Assembly (NCBI RefSeq): GCF_000340215.1
Contig: NW_006921540.1
Span: 1,668,377-1,732,376 of the forward strand
From: Pseudocercospora fijiensis CIRAD86
Taxonomy: Eukaryota; Ascomycota; Dothideomycetes; Mycosphaerellales; Mycosphaerellaceae
Direction of reading: 5' to 3'
DNA length: 64,000 bases
Shown: positions 25,051 to 35,049 of the stretch, in pieces
Layout: the number at the start of each line of letters is the position of its first letter
How positions within the stretch are numbered: the stretch's first letter is position 1
Translations under genes and position numbers: made by a program
Notes under the pieces: generated by a model
Seen by the model: only the letters and a program-made list of their open reading frames with translations
What the model was told of the DNA's origin: nothing
The model's database searches: none

Positions 25051-25590
25051 TTAGTTTAGATTTTTATAAAAAGAAAATAGGGAAAAATAAGGAAGGTTGA
25101 AGAGCCTAATAGTTATAGTTATAGGCACTATCCCTGTTTTCTAGAGTATATTATATACCTGCCTTCGTAACTCTACCTAATACTCCCTCTAAATATCCTT
25201 ATACTCTACCTACTAAAAATTCAACTAGGTACCTAAACCTATAGCTGCCTCTATATCTTTTACTATCTTCTATAGGTTAAAGGCCTCTTCTATAGTAGCC
25301 TCTACCTCCTTATACAATACGAAGTTACTACCTACCCTACCCTTTATATCTCCTAAATAACTAAGAGTTCTAAGGAACGAACTAGCATTCGGCCTTAGTA
25401 TAGCGAGTAACTAGTAGAACGTTCTATAGAGCTGCCTTATAGCTCTTTTATATACTATACCGATACCGAGGGAGGAGCTATCCTAGTACTTAATATTGTC
25501 GAATAGTTCGGTAGGAAAGTGTATAAACTTCTTAAGGAGGAGGACTTCTAGGGAAATCGATAAGTTCTGCCTAGATCTAGATAAAGACAT
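25051..25590 (-). pseudogene. small unknown protein, minus-strand gene of the hAT element
   Basis: ATG at 25590-25588, frame to TAA near 25051 (about 179 codons) with roughly ten TAG interruptions at probable Gln codons. The N-terminal part is MSLSRSRQNLSISLEVLLLK. The middle is mostly helical (YKEVEATIEEAF). I recognise no family. It is the only hAT gene on the minus strand and faces the right TIR. Confidence 0.5.
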
Positions 25591-25680
25591 TCTACTAAGC
25601 AGTTAGGGAATTGAACCGTAAACGAAAGGATGAAATTTATACCTAAGGAGTACAGTTTCCGAACTAAACTATAATGCCTT
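25588..25680 (-). repeat. tRNA-like sequence next to the minus-strand hAT gene
   Basis: The reverse complement contains a B-box GGTTCAATTCC and an A-box-like TATAGTTTAGTTCGG with plausible spacing. The acceptor stem pairs poorly. SINE-derived or decayed tRNA. Confidence 0.35.
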
Positions 25681-26002
25681 ATATATATATGTATATGCTT
25701 TTGATTGGTTAGTGCCCTTAGCTAATTGTCTATAGATTTGAGGTTATATAAGTACCTTTATACAACTATATAGCCTAAGTAGGATTCGAAAATTCTATAA
25801 GTACTAAGGACTAAAAATGCCGGCTACGCTGCCGGCTACACTGCTAAGTCTTACAAAGGGCTTGCTTGAAGCTACGTATACATTCGTACACTTCTTAAAA
25901 ACCGATAAATTATATAGTTCGAACTAGCTACTTATATAGTTGCTTAGCAAACCAACCTAAACTAAACTAGAGTTTCGGCTTAGCAAACTAAACTAAACTA
26001 AC

Positions 26003-26022
26003 CCGAACCACTGCGGGGTCTA
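26003..26022 (-). repeat. hAT right terminal inverted repeat
   Basis: Reverse complement TAGACCCCGCAGTGGTTCGG. The A-rich Leu/Asn-like run just inside (aactaaacta repeats, 25950-26001) is probably subterminal sequence. Confidence 0.88.
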
Positions 26023-26030
26023 CGAACTAC
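26023..26030. repeat. hAT target-site duplication, right copy
   Basis: CGAACTAC, identical to 16399-16406. Confidence 0.9.
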
Positions 26031-29000
26031 GTTAATGCAAATTCTATTAGATCGTTAAACTAGTATCTAACTTCTAGAGGAAGAACGGACGATTCTATAG
26101 GGTCTGTACTCTAGTAGTATGTTAGCGCGTAGATTAGCATTCGAGCGATAACATTCCCTAACTTTAATAGAAAGCCTAACTTTCTGCCTATAGTAACTAC
26201 GATTCTAATACTATATATCTATAGTTAGCGTACGACGACGTATCTACTAGACTATTACCTAGGTTACATCGAGCAAGTCCTATCTTTAACGATATATTAG
26301 AGGCGTTAGGGACGACGCGCGACCTCTCTAGCGTATTATCGCTATATATGCAAGGTGTTTTATCTAAAACGCTATCCGATCGTTCCCTCTTTTATATATC
26401 TTCTTCTACTAAGCGTCCCTATACTCCGCCTACCTACGAGTTATATACTATCGACCCGTTACGTCTAATACTATCTCCTTTATTACATTCGGCGTAGAGT
26501 TTACCTACTATTACAATTCCGAGCGTTAGTCGTAGGTCCGATTCTATATCTATATTAGCAAGCGGCGCTTCTAGTATCTATACTCTACTAAGTCCGATAG
26601 GTCGCGACTATAACTAGGACGATTAGTCTGTCTTGCCTAGAGATAGCGTTATATAGGACGCCGAGAGGCAAGGTCCGACGCTACCGGATATAGAGGCCTC
26701 TAATAAATACGGTCTAGACGCTTTCGATAATTACTACGACTTCGGCGACCTTCTCGATCCTTCTAGACCGATAGACGTTGAATTTACGGAGCCTTCCTAT
26801 AACGCTAACTCTACGAGTTTAATTAAGAATAGTAGCTCTATCGCGCCTAGAGCTCCGTCGCTAGGGCCTATCTAACCGCTACTTCTACCGAGCCTTCCTT
26901 TTACCCCTAGAGTAATACCGACGGACACTACTACTGCCCCTACTAGTAGGGCTAGAGCTAGCGGTTCTAGTCCTTAGGTGCGAGCTAGTTAGCCTTCTCT
27001 AGGGCGGATATCTTTTAAACGTCTAAACGATTATAATATCCTCCCTACGGCGGTCGCCGAAGCGTACTATAGCCTAGGTCGATCGTAGGCTACTAACGCC
27101 GACCTCTTATACCTAGAGAGGTCTACTCTTCCTAAGGCGTATATCTCGATACTATACGAGGCAGTAATACTTAATATTAGCGATATAGTATATACCTACT
27201 AATACTATTAAGCTAAGTATTAGATCCGTAAAGTATCGAACGTCCGAGCAGATAGCAAACCGTCTTCTTCTACGGACAAGAACGGTATAGTGTTTATAAT
27301 ATATTGCAGTAGTAGCGCGGTAAAAGGTGTATTTCCGATCCCTAAACTACCTCCGTTACTACGGCGACTACTTACTATAGACCTATCTAAGGATATAGAA
27401 GCAAGAACGTTCTAGGAGAACATTCGAGCCTATAATTGCCGCCTCGTAATAACTTTATTTATAGCTAAGCGTAATATACGGGTATTAGGATACAGTTCGT
27501 TCTAGATCTACGAGGAAGCGTATTATTTAGGTAGCGGTCTCTTCGCTCCGACGGAAGATTCCTAATACGCGTAGCTATACTTTTACGACCCTATATATAC
27601 TACTAAGAGGCGTATATAGAAATCCGGCGATCGTAGATATACTAGCTAGAACTAGAAATCTGTACTATCGCTATAGCTAGACTACGGTACTATAATCGCG
27701 TTATATAAGATAATTACGTAATATAACGCGCTATATTACAAGTTCGCCGTAGCTCGGGAAATGTTTATATCCTCCTAAGGACCTAGGCGCCTCGTTCTTA
27801 AGGCTATAGACCTTAGTTTGGTCTACGAAGGTATATAGGACGCGCGTCGATATAATAAGCTAGTCGTAAACGAAGTAGCCGCCCTCTATCCGGATTACGA
27901 TCCGGAAGCTATTAGCGGAATAAGGGATTTTGTAGTAGTAGAGCGGTTAAGTATAGGAGAGGTATCTACTACTCTATATCGTATAAATCGCTACTATTTA
28001 TACTACTTCCCTATATATTACGTCCTCCTCTAGGCGGCTAGAACTCCTAGGTTTTCGTAGAAGAACTAGTTTCGTACGCGTAGTAGGAGGCACGTTACGC
28101 TTAGGGATTATTTTAGGTATATTTTACACTATCGACTAAACTAATTTCCTACTATCTTCTATAGTCGCCGGCTCCTATAATAATTATACGTCGACGTATA
28201 TACCGTAGTAGACTTAAACGAGCTACTTTTCCTAGGCAACTATTAGAAAGAAGTATAGGCGGATACGTACGACTTAAAACAACCGAAACAGCGTAGTACC
28301 CGCGTACTATTAGGCAATAAGAACGGATAGGACATCTAACGAGAGTTGTCTTAATAGATAGGCGAAGACCTACGTTACGATGTTCTTCGAACTAAGGTAT
28401 AGTACGGGGAATGCGAGAGAAGCTAGCGTTATAGTTTGCTATAGCGGAACTGTTTAGTCGTCCCTACGAACGGGGCTCTATTATCCGATAGCATCCTATA
28501 AGCTCTACGAATAGTTCTCCTATCCTCGTACGTCGGCGGCGATCGGTAGATTTTATAGTGCTACTAAGATTCTATAGCTATCGTCGGCTACTTCGGCGTC
28601 TCTATATACTTTATTACATTTACGGCTAACCCTAACTAGCCGGAGATTACGCGTTATTTATTCGACTATTAGGACGCGATAGACCGCCCGGACATTACGA
28701 TAAGGGTCTTTATTTAGAAAGCTAAGGAGTTTCTATACAAGGTCTGCTATATAAACGTATTCGGTCGCTATATCGCGAGATGCTAGACGGTCGAATACTA
28801 GAAGCGTAGCCTCCCCTACCTTTACCTCTTACTATAGATCGCGCCCGATTAAGCGCTAGATACTATATCTAAGATCGACAACTTTATCTACGCTAAGCTT
28901 CCGAGCCTAGCCGAGGACCCGGATAGTAGCGTAACGAACTTAGTTAAGGAACATATATATTATAGACCTTATAGCGCGGGCTTTCTATACGTCCCGTATA

Positions 29001-32000
29001 TATAGTTACCTCGATACTCCGAAGGGACGTATTCTAAGGGATTCCCTATAGAGTTCTCGGACGAGACGGTAGTAACTAATATCGCGTTTCCGAAATATTG
29101 TAAACGCCGTAATAGGAGGATATAGAATAAGAGGAGGAATCGCGCGTTCCTCTTCGATAATCGTTATATCGTACTATACAATCTATACCTACTAAAGCGG
29201 TTTAACGCCTATATTAACGTCGAGTAGGTCCGCTTATTACGGGCGATTAAATATATTAATAAGTACGTCTATAAGGGCGCCGACTATGCGACTGCTCGCC
29301 TCGAGATTCCTAGTAACGAGATCGCTAACTACGTTAATATACGATATATTAGTCCTATAATAGCGATATATAATATCTTAGGAGGCAAGCGCTATAAAGA
29401 ATAGCCCGCGGTTATTCGACTAGACGTCTACCTACTACGCCCTAGGGGTAATATTGTATTTAACTACTATGCGACGATAGCGGACTTACGCGGCGATAGA
29501 CGATAACGTACTACGCTCGTCGCGTAGTTTCGGTATAACGCGTTACTACTAGACAACGACGTATCTTACCGGCGCTTAACGTATCTTAAGTTTCTAAAAT
29601 ACTATACGCTATATAATAAAGCGTAGAAAAAACGTTCTAGGCGCGTAGTATACTCGATCGCGTGTCTTAACCCGCCCCTACGTCCTAAAGGCGAGATGCT
29701 ATACTTAATTAAATTGCTCTATATCGTTCGGGGTACTAAATGTTTCCGCGACTTAAGGATATATAGCGGTACTATATATAAGAGCTTTCGAGCGGCGGCG
29801 ATTATATCTAGTCTTATAAGATCGGAAGATAAATAGCTAGATACGTTCCGGGAGGCCGAGAAGATATATACCTCCCGACAATTGCGTCTTATATTCGTAC
29901 TACTTATCCTAACGGATACGATATCCGGAGCCGACTATACGCGATAGCAGAGTCTTCTATAGAGGGATATATATAAAGATCTATATATCGAACTACGGCG
30001 CGGAGGCTACGTAGGAAGGTATAAGGAGATAAATGCTACTACTAAAAGTTATAGTAAGTAGTAGCTATATACCGAATTAGTTACTAACGGATATAAGGTA
30101 TCGGGCTATAGACTACCGAGTCCTAATCCTACGTAGGCGAAAATGCATAGCAGCAACGACGCTATCGCTTAAGAAGAAGCGTTAGTCGATATAGGAAACG
30201 AAGACAGGAACAAACTCTACGTTTAATAAAACGCCTACCTTCTTAATAACAGTTAAAGGCGAGCCTTTACCGATATTACGAACGATATCGACTAGAATCC
30301 GTTAACGGCGCACTTTTTTATCTAAGGTCTAGAAGGCTACGGGAAGACGTTCCTATACCGTATACTCGTAGCGACCTATAGAGTACGTAGCCTTATCGTA
30401 TTATATATCGCGTCTTTAGGTATCGCCGTACAGCTGCTTCCTAGCAGTCGTATAGCGCACTCCTGATTCAAACTTCCTTTAAATAATACCGGGCGGCAGG
30501 ACTGTCCTATTATATAAGACATAATAGACGCTAAGCTAATCCGAAAGACTTATCTAGTTATTTGGGACGAAGCCGCGATATAGAACAGTCGCGATATTAT
30601 AGCCACATATCGACTCTTTTACAAGTTACGATTAGGTAGTAACGGCTAGGGTAACGAACTATTCTTCGCGGGAGTCTCCGTCGTATTCGGCGGCGACTAG
30701 GTATAGACTCTTCTAGTGCTTCCTAAGTATAAGAAGTCTTCGAAGGAAGCAGACGTAACAGCGATTATATTTAAAGCCTTCCTAATCTAGAATAAGATTA
30801 AGGTGCTCTATCTCTAGCAAAATATACGGCTCGTAGATAGCAATCCGCGGAACGTCGACTTCTACCGCTAGACCCTCTATATTATATACGACGACGTGTT
30901 CGATCGATTTATTAAGCTACTAATATACGTCGGAAGAGTCTAGGACCTTAGCGAGCTTATCGATTTCGTCTTTCTAAGATAGGGTATTGTTAAGGCTAAG
31001 TACGACCTAGTATTCTATCGTTCTCGAGCTATCCTTTATATAACGAACGATACCGCCTACGAGATTAACGAACGTATCGTAGACGACCTGCCGTACGGTA
31101 CAATTCGCGAATATCGCTACGAGGATAAGATAGAGAAGTTGCCTAGCGATAAAGACTAGCCTCCGGAAATCTTAAGCCTTTTAAAATCTATCTAGAATAC
31201 CGAGCTCTAGATTCCTTGCCTACGGATCCGGGTAGGTATGCTAATAATAATTATACGGAATATCTATAAGACGGTAGAACTCGTAAACGGAACGCGGGTT
31301 GTCGTCGTAAAAACACTCTAGTTCGGGGTTAAAGTTTAGAAACTACTAGACGACGATAATTAGGAAGTGTACTAGATACCGCGAATCTAGATACATTCGA
31401 ACAAAGGCCTACCGTTTACTCTTAAGCGATATTAACTTCCGCTTCGACCTTGTTTCGTAATAACGATAAATAAATCTTAGGGTTAATCCCTAGTATATAT
31501 CGGTATCGACCTTCGATAGCCTATATTTAGCTACGGCTAACTCTTCGTAGCATTCTTACGCGTTACGGACGTATACAACCTCCGCGTACTTATTAACGGA
31601 AAGTATGCTTTTATATAGGGCGGCGACTCCCTAAATAAGGTGTTTCGCTTAGCTCTATTATATCTGCCTAAGCGTCTCTACGACTTTATTTTTAAGGATA
31701 GAAATCTGTTTATAGGTATAACCTCTAACGTCCTATTACGCGGAGCGACATACGCTATACCTACTAGCTCTACCGGACTAGCGTAGTAACCGCGACGCCC
31801 GTAGGGTACTCTTAACTACGTACCTCGAGCGTATATTCCCGAAATCGCTAAACCGCCTACCGGTTCTACTCGAGACGCTATAGAACCCGAAGACGAGCCT
31901 AACTAGTATACTCGAAACTTTGCGGGTCTAGACCGCGAAGTAGGTAGCGATAGCAGCCTTCCGCGTAGGGTAGAAAGGGGTCCTAGGGCATTCGTACTAG

Positions 32001-32799
32001 GTAATAACGAAGATAGGACGTTAGTCGATACTAGAGTCGGACGATAGCTAAGCCGGCGAGAAACTGCGCTAACTATAGTACTAGCGAAAAGTTCGCGCCG
32101 ACCGTTATTCGTAGAACTTCCTAGATACTAACTAGACGACTCCTTAGTCTACCTCTAGAACTTAGCCCCGGGTCCTAGTAACGCCTAATAGATAATATAA
32201 GTTACGGCTAAAATAACACCTTCGAAGGAGATTACGTAGGTAGATCTAACTAAGACCTTATCGATACTACCTACGCTAGTACCTATACCGGTACCTCGTT
32301 CCGCATCTACGGCGCGTATAATCTAACAGATTTCTAAGGATACTACGCCTATTCTAGGTCCTTCGTTCTCTAGGAACCGACTACCCGGATAATCCGTATT
32401 CCTCTCGAAGCCTATATCCCGCACTTAAGACTCTACTCCGACCTCGATAGTATACGCTCTAACGCTACCTTATACTCTAAGGCTAGGCGACGTTGCTAAG
32501 GGGAAGGCTCCGGTTGTCGGATATAAATAAGAAGCTAAGATCCTTAGTATGCTTTAAGACGTAGATCTCGACTTCGATATAGAAGACTTTTAGGCTGCGA
32601 TTAGTAGTTATTCTCTATAATATATATATATAAAACTTCTCTATCCGTAGTAGCATTTTTTTCTCTTTAGGTATAGAGGTTAGCTACCTAAATACGGTTA
32701 GCGTATTACTACTTCTCCGAAGCACTAAGAACCTTATTATTTAGCCGCTTATCCCCTGTCTATATAAGCTAAGTTCCCGGTAGTTCTCTTAGTTATCCT

Positions 32800-33850
32800 C
32801 CTTTTTCTTCGGGTTCTCTACTATACTCCTAGCGCTAATACAATATCGAGCCTTAATATTGTACCTAAAGTAGGAAAGGACTACGCGCAACAATTCGTAT
32901 AAGTAGTAGTAGAAGCATATTAAAAAGGTGAAATTTAAGAAACTAGAACTACGGACTACGCGCTAGTAAAGAAAATCGTAAGCAGTAAAGGGCGAGATCT
33001 AGTATTTCGAGAGGGCTATATACGTATACTAAGAGAAGGCGTAACGTAGAAGGGTACCGATAAGAGAGCGAGGCGAGCGGCGCTAGTCTATATCCTCGGT
33101 ATAGACGCTAGAAGTTGCGCTATACTAAACTGTCCCTTTCCTTCGAAATATAGAACTTACGAATCTAACTATAGTTATTTCGAAGGGTGCCGTTATTCCT
33201 ATAACCTAGCGCTAAAGCTACTATATAGCAATTGCGCTTATAGAGGAGATCCTAGGAGCTATACTAGCTATATAAACTATAACCGGAAGAGAGTAGCATT
33301 ACTAGAATTCGAAGATAGCGGGCGGGCTTCGAAATTAAATACTCGACCTCTATCTACGGAGTACGAATAGGAAGAGGGCACCCTAGAATATTAAGAGACT
33401 ATCTCCGCCGAGGATACTAGCTACTAGTAGGAATACGGCTTTACCCCGGACGTATCTTAGAAAGCGGAAGAACTTAGGCGAAGTATAAGCAAAGCATAGC
33501 TCTAGCAACTCTTCGAGTTTCTAGCGGAATTGTTATATTCTAATTCTCCTACGTTTCCGACGTAGCATATTTAAGATATATATTACGAGAGTATTAGCGA
33601 GATTGCAAGCGGTTATATACCGGAAATAGGTAGTAAGCGAGCTCGTATAGGAGTCGTCGCGGCAGTAGAGCGGACTTAACTAGATTAGGTACACATTTTA
33701 AACCGACTACGATACGAATAGCAATAACGGCGGTAACGTACTAAGAAACGCGAGATTAAACATTACTAGCTTCGCCGACCGATATTATAGGCCTAGTATA
33801 TATCTATTATACGAGCAGACGAGATAAAAATAGGAAGGAGAAGATTATAA
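32800..33850 (+). pseudogene. Helitron cargo frame B: Cys-containing unknown protein
   Basis: One plus frame from about 32800 to the stop near 33850, about 180 bp downstream of the Rep/helicase gene, with RIP-type TAG/TAA only. The centre has spaced cysteines (SCAILNCPF ... EGCRYSYN ... YSNCAYRG, about 33110-33245), which could be a zinc-binding module. An acidic, Gln-rich C-terminal half follows. The start codon is not visible (ATG probably mutated). I recognise no family. Same strand and adjacency suggest it belongs to the Helitron rather than a separate insertion. Confidence 0.5.
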
Positions 33851-33990
33851 GTTACTTTATAGATTTCATTTTTTGCGAAGGGCTAACTAACCTCCGTAGA
33901 GTATATATATCGGTCCGCGCCCTATAGTATAGATAGTATATCTTATCTTATTTCCTCTCGCTTTTTCTAACTTTTAACTTCTTAATTAGC

Positions 33991-34281
33991 ATACTATTCT
34001 TAGATTATCGCGTTCTTCCGAGTAGCGGCGATATAGATTCCTATAGCAAATCGATTCCTAGGTCCTATCTAGACGAAAGGAGAGCTAGCGCCGAAGTCCT
34101 AGGTAAAGTCCGATTCTAGGAGGGTAGCGTACAACTACGCGTTTATAGTAGAGGTACCTAGCGACTACTAGTACTCGATAGTCTTAGCGCCCTCTTAGAG
34201 GACGATAGTATAGTTAAAAGTAAGGCGGCGTACTACGCTACTAACGAAACGTACGAAGACTTCGCCTACGACGAGCTTTAA
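33991..34281 (+). pseudogene. Helitron cargo frame C: small unknown protein
   Basis: 97 codons with only two internal stops, starting at ATA 33991 (probably ATG before RIP) and ending at TAA 34279-34281. Contains YSKSIPRSYLDERRASAEVL and an acidic C terminus (NETYEDFAYDEL). Low mutation load compared with its surroundings makes it a credible frame. No family recognised. Confidence 0.45.
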
Positions 34282-34441
34282 GGGTTAGTATATCTAGTAA
34301 TATATATTTATAAACGAGACTTACTAGAGTCGCGACCCTCTTAGAGCCGGTCTTCTTAACTAGAACTCGCTTTATAGAGTAAGGGGGAGACTCGTTAGAG
34401 GACGTGCCGGCGAGATCGATAACTTCCTTACCCTTAAACAC
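34241..34441 (-). CDS. intact 66-codon open frame, doubtful gene
   Basis: ATG-to-stop frame without interruptions (MFKGKEVIDLAGTSSNES...). It overlaps the 3' end of cargo frame C on the other strand. Intactness is notable in RIP-mutated DNA but at this length may be chance. Confidence 0.2.
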   Translation of the reverse strand: MFKGKEVIDLAGTSSNESPPYSIKRVLVKKTGSKRVATLVSLVYKYILLDILTLKARRRRSLRTFR

Positions 34442-34619
34442 TTAAGCGACTAATACTATTAGCGACGCGGTTATAAAGGTTTAGCGACAATGTTAAACTT
34501 ACCGGTAGCGCTCGAGATCTTGCTCGGGGTTTCTATAGGGGCTAGTATAGAGGGTAGGTATAGTATCTAGCTTAGTAAAGATAGAAAGGGAGCAGTAACG
34601 AGTCGTAGTAGTAGTAGTA
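34442..34619. other. Helitron 3' region before LTR retrotransposon 1
   Basis: Noncoding RIP-mutated DNA ending in a TAG-rich stretch in which the retrotransposon inserted. It continues at 41801 with the Helitron 3' terminal region. Confidence 0.4.
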
Positions 34620-34816
34620 TGTTAGGGCTAAAGAGGCTATACGTGATTGGCATGTAATTAGGCCGAGTGAAGCTAGGGTCTTAGTGCCTTAGGCAGGGCT
34701 TAGCGCTTAGCGTTAGGCTAACTAGCCTGCCTTCCTCCCTCTCCTTTTAGATCTCTATCGAATACTATACTAATTTACTACTACCCTATCTACCTGCTAA
34801 CATAACCCTTCTTATA
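34620..34816 (+). repeat. 5' LTR of retrotransposon 1
   Basis: Starts TGTTAGGGC and ends CTTCTTATA (terminal CA mutated to TA). Confidence 0.9.
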
Positions 34817-35049
34817 TAGTATTCGATCTACCCTTTAAGGGCAGCAGCTAGATAGTCCTTATTTTAAGCTTTTAAGCGGTATAGCTACGAAAAACTATCG
34901 ATTTAACTATATTGCGCCCGAAGAACGGGACCTATACGTACTACTCTACTAAAACAACCGTACCAATTATTAAGCAAGGCCTTCTATACGGCCTATTACA
35001 CTAAGTCAAGCACATTAGGCCGATACTCGCTAATTCCGCTATATCCGTA

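Larger units (their letters stand above)
16571..25850. repeat. dispersed GCCGGC-centred short repeat arrays, mostly in introns of hAT genes
   Basis: Clusters of TAGCCGGYA / TRCCGGCTA units spaced by 3-9 nt occur at about 16571-16597, 16714-16737, 17359-17394, 17936-17958, 19321-19422 (seven or more units), 20408-20430, 21810-21836, 22821-22846, 23528-23550, 23757-23782, 24332-24377 (four units), 24950-24985 and 25818-25846. Six clusters lie inside GT-AG introns I could define independently. The rest are in spacers or untranslated regions. None interrupts a recognisable protein domain. Both orientations occur. I saw no such clusters outside the hAT element. Confidence 0.85.
16407..26022 (+). 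mobile_element. multi-gene hAT element nested in the Helitron gene
   Basis: Perfect 8-bp TSD CGAACTAC at 16399-16406 and 26023-26030, the length typical of hAT. The 20-bp TIRs TAGACCCCGYAGTRGTTCGG (16407-16426; inverted at 26003-26022) differ only by two transitions. At 9,616 bp it is large for the superfamily. It contains, in order: a Lys-rich gene, the transposase, two histone H3-like genes, and a minus-strand gene. Arrays of a GCCGGC-centred repeat occur throughout and sit mostly in introns. All genes carry RIP-type stops. Confidence 0.92.
16010..32620 (+). pseudogene. Helitron Rep/helicase (RepHel), split by a hAT insertion and RIP-mutated
   Basis: The frame starts at ATG 16010 and runs to 16406, is interrupted by the hAT element plus its duplicated TSD, and resumes at 26031 in the same frame. 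I checked the same frame at five points (26348, 28592, 30326, 31544, 32618); it ends at TAA 32618-32620. Total 2,329 codons, long but within the range of fungal Helitron proteins. Motifs: Helitron_like_N region with YFITFTANP near 28598 and QKRSLPY near 28800; Walker A GLEGYGKT at 30326; Walker B VIWDEA near 30556; Pif1-type motifs ITINKS[Q]G[Q]SL near 31465 and FVAFLRVTD at 31544 (bracketed residues are stop codons read as RIP-mutated Gln). Mutations are almost all in-frame TAG/TAA; I found no frameshift. The family nicks and rolls DNA to transpose. This copy cannot be functional. Confidence 0.9.
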
